From positions 1-64,000 of the forward strand of contig UQXZ01000001.1 in assembly GCA_900545225.1 (NCBI GenBank): DNA of 64,000 bases, given 5' to 3'. Positions 37,119 to 44,955 of the stretch are shown piece after piece. The notes beneath the pieces are model-generated. The model was not told the DNA's origin and did no database searches. It saw nothing but the letters and a program-made list of their open reading frames with translations. The translations under genes and the position numbers were made by a program. The stretch's first letter is position 1. Every line of letters starts with the position of its first letter. Source of the DNA: an uncultured Eubacteriales bacterium (lineage in GTDB: Bacteria > Bacillota > Clostridia > Lachnospirales > Lachnospiraceae).

Positions 37119-37154
37119 CATACAACATAAAATATTTATATTTTATGTTGTATG
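37119..37154. repeat. Perfect 16-bp inverted repeat with 4-nt loop
   Basis: CATACAACATAAAATA (37119-37134) is exactly mirrored at 37139-37154. No T-run follows on either strand. It may be a protein-binding dyad or an mRNA hairpin in the thiM leader. Confidence 0.65.
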
Positions 37155-37212
37155 AAAATTGCAACTCTTTTTCAAATATTTTTATTTTGTATTTTCTATA
37201 CAATTTTTCGCA

Positions 37213-37249
37213 TAAAAAAAAGCTCAGACCAGACGGCCTGAGCTTTTTA
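37213..37249 (-). terminator. Intrinsic terminator of the pta-ackA-rpmF operon
   Basis: AAAGCTCAG and CTGAGCTTT arms with an inner CC/GG pair and AGAC loop; eight T on the minus strand. Confidence 0.93.
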
Positions 37250-37299
37250 AAGGATATCTCTATATCCATTTTTATTATGGACTATTCCATTAATAAAAA

Positions 37300-37482
37300 T
37301 TATTCAGCAACTTCAATGATCTGCTTCTTGTTGTAGCTTCCGCATGTTAAACAAACTCTATGAGGTGTCATTAATGCGCCACATCTACTACATCTTACGA
37401 GTGTTGGAGCAGTCATCTTCCAGTTTGCTCTTCTCTTGTCTCTACGTGCTCTAGATGACTTATTCTTTGGACAAATTGACAT
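37300..37482 (-). CDS. rpmF: 50S ribosomal protein L32 (zinc-binding form)
   Basis: A 60-aa ribosomal protein. The N-terminus MSICPKNKSSRARRDKRRANWKM is typical, and the zinc ribbon has Cys31, Cys34, Cys44 and Cys47. A strong ribosome site (GGAGGTG) precedes it. It directly follows ackA; the yceD (DUF177) gene that commonly lies between, and plsX after it, are missing. Confidence 0.97.
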   Translation of the reverse strand: MSICPKNKSSRARRDKRRANWKMTAPTLVRCSRCGALMTPHRVCLTCGSYNKKQIIEVAE

Positions 37483-37549
37483 TCTTCACACCTCCTTCTG
37501 ACAACACATATCAGGTATTATATAATTAAACATTAGTAATGTCAATATA

Positions 37550-38758
37550 TTATATTTCGTTTCCGAGAAGTGTTTTAATTTCTCTTGCAATAGCAAGTTC
37601 TTCGTTAGTTGGAATTACACAAACCTTAACTCTTGAGTCAGGTGTTGAGATAACAGCTGGCTCTCCATGCGTATTTGCATTAACTTCCTCATCGATAGTA
37701 ATACCTAAATATCCAAGGTATTCGCATGTCATGCTTCTGATCCAGTCAGCATTCTCACCTATACCGGCTGTAAATGTAATTGCATCAACACCGTTCATTG
37801 CAGCTGTATAACCACCAATGTACTTGGCAAGTCTGTATGTAAACATTTCAAGTGTCTCTGTAGCGAGCTTATCGCCTCTTTCCATAGCTGCTCTTAAGTC
37901 ACGGAAGTCACTTGAGAGGCCGCCTGAAACACCGAATACACCTGACTTATGATTTAATACATATAATACATCCTGAATTGACTTCTTCTCTTTTCTACAG
38001 ATGTACTCAAGTATTGCAGGATCAATATCACCTGATCTTGTACCCATTGGAAGACCTTCAAGTGGAGTAAGCCCCATAGATGTATCAACACACTCTCCGT
38101 TAAGAGTTGCAGAAACAGATGAACCACCACCAAGGTGACATACGATAATCTTAGAATTATTCTTGTCTAATCCTAAGAAGTTCATTGTTTCCTTAGCAAC
38201 GAATCTGTGTGATGTTCCGTGGAAACCGTATCTTCTTACATGATACTTGTCATAGTACTCTCTAGGAATAGCATATAAATATGCCTTTGGAGGTAATGTA
38301 TTACCGTAAGCTGTATCAAATACGGCAACATTTGGTACTCCGGGGAGGTTCTCTTCAGCACTTGAAATCCCAATAAGGTTAGCAGGGTTATGAAGAGGTC
38401 CGAGCTCAATATGATGTCTGATCACATCCTTAACATCTTCTGTGATAATTGCACAGTCTCTGTACTTAGTGCCACCGTGAAGCACTCTGTGACCAACAGC
38501 TGTAATATCACTAAGGCTCTCTAATACACCGTAATTTTCATCTACAAGTGCCTTAATGATAAGCTCCATGGCTACACCATGGTTCTTAATAGGCTGTTCG
38601 ATAACAACTTCTTCACCATTATATGGCTTATACTTAAATCTTGAACCGTTGATTCCGATACGCTCAGCTAAACCCTTGGCAAGAACGAATTCGTCTTCCA
38701 TTCTGAAAACCTGATATTTAAGGGAAGAACTTCCGCAATTTATAACTAAGATATTCAT
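37550..38758 (-). CDS. ackA: Acetate kinase
   Basis: Makes ATP and acetate from acetyl phosphate, the last step of acetate fermentation. Motifs: MNILVINCGSSSLKYQ, VGHRVLHGG, VFDTAYGNTLP, RRYGFHGTSH, HLGGGSSV and FTAGIGENA. 402 aa. It lies 27 bp after pta and 67 bp before rpmF in one operon. Confidence 0.98.
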   Translation of the reverse strand: MNILVINCGSSSLKYQVFRMEDEFVLAKGLAERIGINGSRFKYKPYNGEEVVIEQPIKNHGVAMELIIKALVDENYGVLESLSDITAVGHRVLHGGTKYRDCAIITEDVKDVIRHHIELGPLHNPANLIGISSAEENLPGVPNVAVFDTAYGNTLPPKAYLYAIPREYYDKYHVRRYGFHGTSHRFVAKETMNFLGLDKNNSKIIVCHLGGGSSVSATLNGECVDTSMGLTPLEGLPMGTRSGDIDPAILEYICRKEKKSIQDVLYVLNHKSGVFGVSGGLSSDFRDLRAAMERGDKLATETLEMFTYRLAKYIGGYTAAMNGVDAITFTAGIGENADWIRSMTCEYLGYLGITIDEEVNANTHGEPAVISTPDSRVKVCVIPTNEELAIAREIKTLLGNEI

Positions 38759-38785
38759 TCTATAACTTAATCTCCTCTTAAAACA

Positions 38786-39781
38786 TTAACTATGCTGAGC
38801 CTGAACTACTGTAAGTGCAACTACACCTACGATATCAGCGGCGCTACATCCTCTTGAAAGGTCATTAACAGGCATTGCAATTCCCTGAAGTAAAGGACCG
38901 TATGCGTTAGCTCTGCCAAGTCTCTGAACTAATTTATAACCGATATTTCCGGCATCAAGGTTAGGGAATACAAGAACGTTAGCCTGACCTGCTACCTTGC
39001 TGTCACTACATTTAATCTTAGCAACTTCCATATCAATGGCTGCATCTAACTGTAATTCGCCATCAATGTCGTACTGAGCATATTTTTCTTTTGCAATGGC
39101 TGTTGCCTTCTGTACCTTTTCAACATCGTCATGCTTTGCTGAACCAAATGTTGAGTATGAAAGTAAAGCAACCTTAGCCTTAGCATCGATGAATTCTTCA
39201 AATGATGCTGCACTTGTTCCTGCAATAACAGCTAACTCTTCTGCTGTTGGGTTCTGGTTAAGTGCACAGTCAGCAAATAAGAAAATACCATCCTGACCGT
39301 ATTCAGGTACAACTGTTTCCATGAAGAAAAGTGTTGAAACAAGTTCTGTACCAGGCTTTGTCTTGATAATCTGAAGTGATGGTCTGATTGTGTTGGCTGT
39401 TGAGTGACATGCACCTGAAACAACACCGTCAGCTAATCCGCACTTGCACATTAAACATGCAAAATACATATAGTCATCATCCATCATCTGAGCAGCCTTT
39501 TCAGCATCAACACCCTTGCTTGATCTGAGCTCTACGAACTTGTCTATAAGCATCTGTCTGTTCTCATATGTAAATGGATCGATAATTGTTGCACCTGTAA
39601 TATCATATCCCTTGCTATGCTCTGCAACCTGCTCTTCTGTTCCGATGATAATGATGTTAGCAATATCCTCTTTTAAGATAGTCTCTGTTGCTGCATATAT
39701 TCTTTCGTCCATTGACTCTGGTAAAATAATTGTCTTTTTATCTTTTCTTGCAAGTTCCTTAATATGATCTATAAAACCCAT
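38786..39781 (-). CDS. pta: Phosphate acetyltransferase
   Basis: Converts acetyl-CoA and phosphate to acetyl phosphate, which ackA uses. The 331-aa protein starts MGFIDHIKELARKDKKTIILPES, typical of the short Pta class, and ends with VFPNLDAGNIGYKLVQRLG and NDLSRGCSAADIV. The reading frame is open for 41 codons further upstream, but the AAGGAG site favours the ATG at 39781. Confidence 0.97.
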   Translation of the reverse strand: MGFIDHIKELARKDKKTIILPESMDERIYAATETILKEDIANIIIIGTEEQVAEHSKGYDITGATIIDPFTYENRQMLIDKFVELRSSKGVDAEKAAQMMDDDYMYFACLMCKCGLADGVVSGACHSTANTIRPSLQIIKTKPGTELVSTLFFMETVVPEYGQDGIFLFADCALNQNPTAEELAVIAGTSAASFEEFIDAKAKVALLSYSTFGSAKHDDVEKVQKATAIAKEKYAQYDIDGELQLDAAIDMEVAKIKCSDSKVAGQANVLVFPNLDAGNIGYKLVQRLGRANAYGPLLQGIAMPVNDLSRGCSAADIVGVVALTVVQAQHS

Positions 39782-40061
39782 ATGTAACTCAAACTCCTTT
39801 TTATTTATAACAACGCAAACAAAATAAATTCCACGCTGAACATTTTTAAAAATATATTTGTAAATTATATAATGAAAAACGCTATTGTACAAGTATTTAT
39901 ACATTGTTAGTTAACAAATAATTCAATAAAATCCACATATTTTTGCCTGTTACCTGATAATCTTATTAATGGTACTATAAACATATGGTTTGACATTGTA
40001 ATTCACATTGTTTACCATGGAAAATAACATTTAGAATTCATCTTTTTTAAGGAGTATATAT

Positions 40062-41465
40062 ATGAAAGCTGTAGGTTTAGTCACAGAATATAATCCTATG
40101 CATAAGGGGCATGTTAAGCATTTGGAAAAGTCAAAAGAACTTTCTGGTGCAGACGTTGCAATTGCTGTTATGAGTGGCGACTTTGTACAGAGAGGTGAGC
40201 CTGCAATTATGGACAAATATCTCCGTACTGCATGTGCCGTTAACACAGGTGTAGACCTTGTGGTTGAACTTCCTGTCCGTTATGCAACAGCCAGTGCTGA
40301 AGGTTTTGCCATGGGTGCAGTTGATATCCTTAATTACTTAGGCGTTGACAGCATCTGCTTCGGAAGTGAATCAGGTAATATCGATGCTTTAACAAAGATT
40401 TCATCTGTTCTTGCAAGTGAGCCTGACGGTTTCAGCGATGCAATTAAGGAGAATTTAAAGACAGGTATGTCATATCCTGCTGCAAGAGAGGCCACTATTG
40501 TTTCTCTCGGTATTTTCGATGAGAAAAAGGTTCATAACTTACTTGCATCACCTAACAATATTCTCGGTATCGAATATATTAAGTCTGTTATAAGAAATGC
40601 ATACAACATTAAGTGTCTTACATATGAAAGAACAGGTCTTGCATATGACGAAGCATTTGATGAATCAAATGAAGGCGAAGTATATGCTTCTTCATTTGCT
40701 CTCAGAAACGAAATATTTGAGCAGCTTGATGCATTAATGGCTACATTAGAAAATAATCCTGATATGGATGATGATGCATTAAATGACATTATCCGTAACG
40801 ATTTATTTAGGAAGGTATTCGAAAGCATTCCTGAAGATACAGAAGATATCGTATCTGAGAGTTTTGGCCGTGCAATGCCTGTAAGCATTGATGATTTCAA
40901 AGAAATGCTTGCATACAAGATTAACAGACTCATGTATGAGACAAACTTCAAGAAGAAAGATCTTATTAAGAGACTTTGCGAATATGAAGGAATTACAGAA
41001 AATCTTGCAGGCAGAATTGTTAATAACTACTTACCTAAGGCAACAATTACTGAATCAATAATAAATATTAAGGATAAGTCACTTACTTATACTGCTATTT
41101 CAAGAGCACTTATTCATATTTTACTTGGTATAAAGAAAAAATGTGAAAATGATGTCATCGACAGCTTTGAATCTGCTGCAGATGATGAAGTATTTGTATT
41201 TGAAAATAAGCCTGACACAGTTCCATATATCAGAATCCTTGGTATGAACAAAAAGGGACAGGAATATTTAAATCAGATAAAGAAGAATTGCCCTATTCCT
41301 ATTATTACAAAGGTGGCAGGAAATGAAGAACTTCTTGCAGAAGATATTTTCGCTTCTAATCTTTACAACCTTGTAATTGCTGAGCAGTTTGGAATTGATG
41401 TTCCTGATGAATTCAAACGTGGAATCTATATTGAGGACATTGGATTTACAGGAGAATCATTCTAA
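40062..41465 (+). CDS. tmcAL: tRNA(Met) cytidine acetate ligase TmcAL
   Basis: Uses acetate and ATP to acetylate C34 of elongator tRNA-Met. The nucleotidyltransferase-like N-terminus has GLVTEYNPMHKGHVKHL with the HxGH-type motif, followed by GDFVQRGEPAIMDK. 467 aa; older name YlbM. Ribosome site AAGGAG 7 nt upstream. It is divergent from the pta-ackA genes, which handle the same metabolite; this neighbourhood recurs in clostridia as I recall it. Confidence 0.93.
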   Translation: MKAVGLVTEYNPMHKGHVKHLEKSKELSGADVAIAVMSGDFVQRGEPAIMDKYLRTACAVNTGVDLVVELPVRYATASAEGFAMGAVDILNYLGVDSICFGSESGNIDALTKISSVLASEPDGFSDAIKENLKTGMSYPAAREATIVSLGIFDEKKVHNLLASPNNILGIEYIKSVIRNAYNIKCLTYERTGLAYDEAFDESNEGEVYASSFALRNEIFEQLDALMATLENNPDMDDDALNDIIRNDLFRKVFESIPEDTEDIVSESFGRAMPVSIDDFKEMLAYKINRLMYETNFKKKDLIKRLCEYEGITENLAGRIVNNYLPKATITESIINIKDKSLTYTAISRALIHILLGIKKKCENDVIDSFESAADDEVFVFENKPDTVPYIRILGMNKKGQEYLNQIKKNCPIPIITKVAGNEELLAEDIFASNLYNLVIAEQFGIDVPDEFKRGIYIEDIGFTGESF

Positions 41466-41549
41466 GACGGATACTTAAACGGAAACTTTATATTGAAATT
41501 TAACATAAAGTCTTAAACAATTTTAAGGTATACATCTTAATAAAAAACA

Positions 41550-41586
41550 AAAAGGTGAATCACCATAACGGCGATTCACCTTTTTT
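41550..41586 (+). terminator. Terminator after tmcAL (bidirectional)
   Basis: AAAGGTGAATC arm with inner CC/GG and ATAAC loop, mirrored arm, six T. The upstream A-run also serves the convergent gene. Confidence 0.92.
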
Positions 41587-41674
41587 ATATTTAATCAGAA
41601 ATATTAACTTCGTTTATTGAAATAACAATTAATTATTTAAAAATCGACTCTGGAAGAATCAGATTTTAAATCAA

Positions 41675-43039
41675 TTAGTTCTTGAAACTGTGGATTGGAG
41701 CAGGAATTCTACCCTTTCTGTTAACGAATTCAGAACAGTCGAAGTTGTTAACAGGCATAATAGGTGCATAACCTAATAAGCCACCGAATTCAACATTTTC
41801 ACCAACACCCTTGCCGGCAACAGGAATAATTCTTACAGCTGTTGTCTTCTGGTTGATCATACCGATAGCAGACTCATCAGCAATCATACCTGAAATTGTT
41901 GTAGCCTTTGTATCTCCAGGGATAGCAATCATATCAAGGCCCACTGAACATACACAAGTCATAGCCTCAAGCTTCTCAATTGTTAAGCACCCCTTTTCAA
42001 CAGCCTTAATCATACCCTGATCTTCAGAAACAGGAATGAACGCACCACTTAAGCCACCAACATATGATGAAGCCATAACTCCACCCTTCTTAACCTGATC
42101 GTTAAGTAATGCAAGAGCAGCTGTTGTACCAGGAGCACCAACACACTCAAGACCAATCTTCTCAAGTACTTCAGCAACACTATCACCAACTGCAGGTGTA
42201 GGAGCAAGTGAAAGATCTACGATACCGAACTGTACGCCAAGTCTTGCTGCTGCTTCTTCAGCAACAAGCTGACCAACTCTAGTAATCTTGAATGCTGTCT
42301 TCTTGATTGTCTCGCAGAGAACCTTGAAGTCCTCACCCTTAGTAGCCTTAAGAGCATGGTTAACAACACCAGGACCACTAACACCAACGTTGATTACAGC
42401 ATCAGTTTCTGTAACACCATGGAATGCACCTGCCATGAATGGGTTGTCATCAGGAGCGTTACATAAAACAACGATCTTAGCACATCCGATAGAATCTCTA
42501 TCCTTTGTTAACTCAGCTGCTTCCTTGATAACTTGACCTAATAACTTAACGGCATCCATGTTGATACCTGTCTTTGTTGAACCAACATTAACTGAAGAAC
42601 AGATATGCTCTGTCTCAGCCATAGCTCTTGGAATTGAACGGATAAGAAGCTCATCTGCTGCTGTCATTGACTTTGAAACGAGTGCTGAATAACCACCAAT
42701 GAAGTTAACGCCTGTTTCAATGGCAGCCTTCTCAAGTGCCTTGGCAATCTTTACGAAGTCATCAACTGACTTACAGCATCTTGCACCTACAAGTGCAATT
42801 GGAGTAATTGAAACTCTCTTATTTACTACAGGAATACCGAATTCTCTACCGATATCATCACCTGTTTTCACAAGATCCTTTGCATATGAAACAATTCTTT
42901 TGTAAACATTTTCACATGTCTTATCAACGTCTTCATCTACGCATGGAAGAAGATTGATACCCATAGTAATTGTACGAACATCAAAATTCTCCTGCTGAAT
43001 CATTTTATTAGTTTCGGTTACTTCATATAAATTTATCAT
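41675..43039 (-). CDS. PFL-like family protein (UPF0210/DUF711)
   Basis: A 454-aa protein of the DUF711 family, which shares the glycyl-radical-enzyme (PFL) barrel fold but has unknown function. Conserved stretches include NFIGGYSALV, SSVNVGSTKTGINMDAVKLLG and VGVSGPGVVNHAL. No glycyl-radical motif (RVSGY) is present near the C-terminus. It is paired with an ACT-domain protein upstream (76 bp gap), a partnership conserved across Firmicutes and suggestive of amino-acid-responsive control. Confidence 0.88.
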   Translation of the reverse strand: MINLYEVTETNKMIQQENFDVRTITMGINLLPCVDEDVDKTCENVYKRIVSYAKDLVKTGDDIGREFGIPVVNKRVSITPIALVGARCCKSVDDFVKIAKALEKAAIETGVNFIGGYSALVSKSMTAADELLIRSIPRAMAETEHICSSVNVGSTKTGINMDAVKLLGQVIKEAAELTKDRDSIGCAKIVVLCNAPDDNPFMAGAFHGVTETDAVINVGVSGPGVVNHALKATKGEDFKVLCETIKKTAFKITRVGQLVAEEAAARLGVQFGIVDLSLAPTPAVGDSVAEVLEKIGLECVGAPGTTAALALLNDQVKKGGVMASSYVGGLSGAFIPVSEDQGMIKAVEKGCLTIEKLEAMTCVCSVGLDMIAIPGDTKATTISGMIADESAIGMINQKTTAVRIIPVAGKGVGENVEFGGLLGYAPIMPVNNFDCSEFVNRKGRIPAPIHSFKN

Positions 43040-43115
43040 AATATTAAAACCCCTGTTAATTATGTTATATTAATATTGTTATATAAATGTAATCTTATAC
43101 AACTATAACTGTGAA

Positions 43116-43388
43116 TTAGATTCTGTGCATCATGTCGAAAATTTCTTCTCTCTGAATGTTAACGAGAACGCCGATTTCCTCACCTAATGCCTTTAATTCT
43201 TCACTAATTAATTCAAGAGTCTTTGGGCTTTCCTTTAAGTCAACTAACATCATCATGTTAAGGTACTTTGAAACGATTGTTTCACTGATATCTAAGATGT
43301 TAATTCCGTTTTCTGCGAAATATGTACAAACCTTAGCAATGATACCTACATTATCTGGACCTACAACTGTAACAACACACTTTTTCAT
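43116..43388 (-). CDS. ACT-domain protein (UPF0237)
   Basis: A 90-aa stand-alone ACT domain (VVGPDNVGIIAKVCTYFAENGINILDI), a fold that binds small ligands such as amino acids. UPF0237 members accompany DUF711 genes and probably regulate or bind that partner. Ribosome site AAGGAG. The ligand is unknown. Confidence 0.9.
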   Translation of the reverse strand: MKKCVVTVVGPDNVGIIAKVCTYFAENGINILDISETIVSKYLNMMMLVDLKESPKTLELISEELKALGEEIGVLVNIQREEIFDMMHRI

Positions 43389-43431
43389 AACATACTCCTT
43401 ATTGTTTATATCTTACAATTTTTAACTTAGT

Positions 43432-44244
43432 TTATATTACTATTATATCAGACGGCTTGTCACTATTTGTAACACGAATATCAAAATCATTTGCTCTGTA
43501 TTCATGTTCACCGCTGTCAATGCCGTGTCTTACCGTCTCATATGCTAATAATTCATAATTATTATTTTTACTCAGATGTCCAAGCAATAATGTTTTCATA
43601 TTGTCATGTAACAGATGATTGACGAAATCTGAACAGTCATCATTTGATAAATGACCATATTTACTCATTATTCTTCGCTTGGTTTCATATGGGTACGGAC
43701 CGACTTCCAGCATTTTTCTGTCATGATTGGATTCTGCCAAAAGAATTCCGCAATTCTGTAAAATCTCAATCTGGGATTCATTGTATTCACCAAGATCAGT
43801 TACTACTCCAATCTTCTTGGATAAATCTTCCGCGTGCTTAACCGTATAAGCTACAGGATCCGCCGCATCGTGACTTATGCCAAATGGACTTACAATTAAA
43901 TCTCCTATAAGAATATCACTATTTTTATTAATTGTGTTAAATAATTCTCTGTCTATACTTCCAAGAGACTTTTTCTTCAGAATTTCTTCTATAGTTTTCT
44001 CTGTTGTATAGTATGCGATAGCGTCATTTCTTGCAAGAACACCCGCCGCCGCAATGTGGTCAGAATGTTCGTGAGTAAAGAAAATGGCATCTATATCCTT
44101 AATGGAAAGATCCAGTTGCTTTAATCCTTCACATATACGTTTTCTGCTTATACCCGCATCTATAAGAATATGAGTATTGTCAGAACCTATATATGTGCAA
44201 TTGCCGTCACTTCCGCTGGCTATACTCATTAAACGCATATTCAT
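43432..44244 (-). CDS. MBL-fold metallohydrolase (WalJ/YycJ-like)
   Basis: A 270-aa metallo-beta-lactamase-fold hydrolase with the zinc motif FFTHEHSDHIAAAG, further ligands in SNHDRKML and GHLSKNNN. The start SIASGSDGNCTYIG resembles B. subtilis YycJ/WalJ, a predicted nuclease linked to cell-wall and DNA-repair phenotypes. The walRK genes are not adjacent; here it ends a polA-coaE operon, which fits a DNA-related role. ATG 44244 is 6 nt after AAGGTG. Confidence 0.83.
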   Translation of the reverse strand: MNMRLMSIASGSDGNCTYIGSDNTHILIDAGISRKRICEGLKQLDLSIKDIDAIFFTHEHSDHIAAAGVLARNDAIAYYTTEKTIEEILKKKSLGSIDRELFNTINKNSDILIGDLIVSPFGISHDAADPVAYTVKHAEDLSKKIGVVTDLGEYNESQIEILQNCGILLAESNHDRKMLEVGPYPYETKRRIMSKYGHLSNDDCSDFVNHLLHDNMKTLLLGHLSKNNNYELLAYETVRHGIDSGEHEYRANDFDIRVTNSDKPSDIIVI

Positions 44245-44257
44245 TTCACACACCTTA

Positions 44258-44920
44258 TTAATCAAGTAATATCTTCTGGATTCTTGCTAAATTGTCCTTT
44301 GATATTAATTCATCATCCCAGTTTGATATTTCAACAAATTTAGGATGAACATCAAATTCCTTTATTCCCTTATCGATTGTATGAGGAATTACACCTCTTA
44401 AGTACTTCTCTCTTATTTCGATATCAGACATCTGCTGGGACATAATATCAAGGATTTGTTCAGCAGTCATATTTCTGTTGAGAACAAGTCTCTTAATTCT
44501 CACATCCTCAGGAGAATAAATGTACCAGACCTCATCACAGAGTTTTTCAAAATGTGACTCGTACATCAGAGCAGATTCAATAAAGTAATATTTATATCTG
44601 GCTGATGTTTCCGGATTGGTCATATCCGCAATAATTTCATTTTTAACAAGCGGATGAACAATGCTGTTAAGCACTGCCAGTTTCTTTTTATTGTTAAAAA
44701 CAATGTCTCCTAAAAGACTTCTGTTAATTTCTCCATTTTCAAGAAGAATATCTTCACCGAAGAAGAAAACTATTTTATTATATGCGGCCTCACCCTTCTG
44801 AGTTAAATGTCTGGCAACCTCATCCGTATATACAATTTTGGTATCTTCTCTTTCCGCTAAACTCTTAAGGAGTGTACTCTTACCGGAACCGATACCACCT
44901 GTTATTCCAATAACTTTCAT
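44258..44920 (-). CDS. coaE: Dephospho-CoA kinase (with C-terminal extension)
   Basis: Last step of coenzyme A synthesis. P-loop GGIGSGKST (8-16), followed by YTDEVARHLTQKGEAAY and SALMYESHFEKLCDEVWYIY. 220 aa, slightly longer than the roughly 200 aa usual because of the C-terminal segment. It lies 35 bp after polA, an association common in Firmicutes. Confidence 0.95.
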   Translation of the reverse strand: MKVIGITGGIGSGKSTLLKSLAEREDTKIVYTDEVARHLTQKGEAAYNKIVFFFGEDILLENGEINRSLLGDIVFNNKKKLAVLNSIVHPLVKNEIIADMTNPETSARYKYYFIESALMYESHFEKLCDEVWYIYSPEDVRIKRLVLNRNMTAEQILDIMSQQMSDIEIREKYLRGVIPHTIDKGIKEFDVHPKFVEISNWDDELISKDNLARIQKILLD

Positions 44921-44955
44921 ATATTTTCCTATATCTCTAATATTTATGTCAATTA

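Larger units (their letters stand above)
36895..37212. other. thiM upstream region with tandem 8-bp repeats and a long hairpin
   Basis: About 320 bp without a gene. It contains seven degenerate 8-bp units (37050-37105) and a perfect 16-bp inverted repeat (37119-37154). These lie between the rpmF terminator and thiM and would be in or near the thiM leader. No THI box is seen. Confidence 0.6.

Noticed and set aside
36895..37212. TPP riboswitch before thiM
   Set aside because: Neither strand shows the CTGAGA or ACC-type conserved core of the THI box.
41675..43039. True pyruvate formate-lyase
   Set aside because: It belongs to the DUF711 family, and no glycyl-radical motif or activating enzyme is present.
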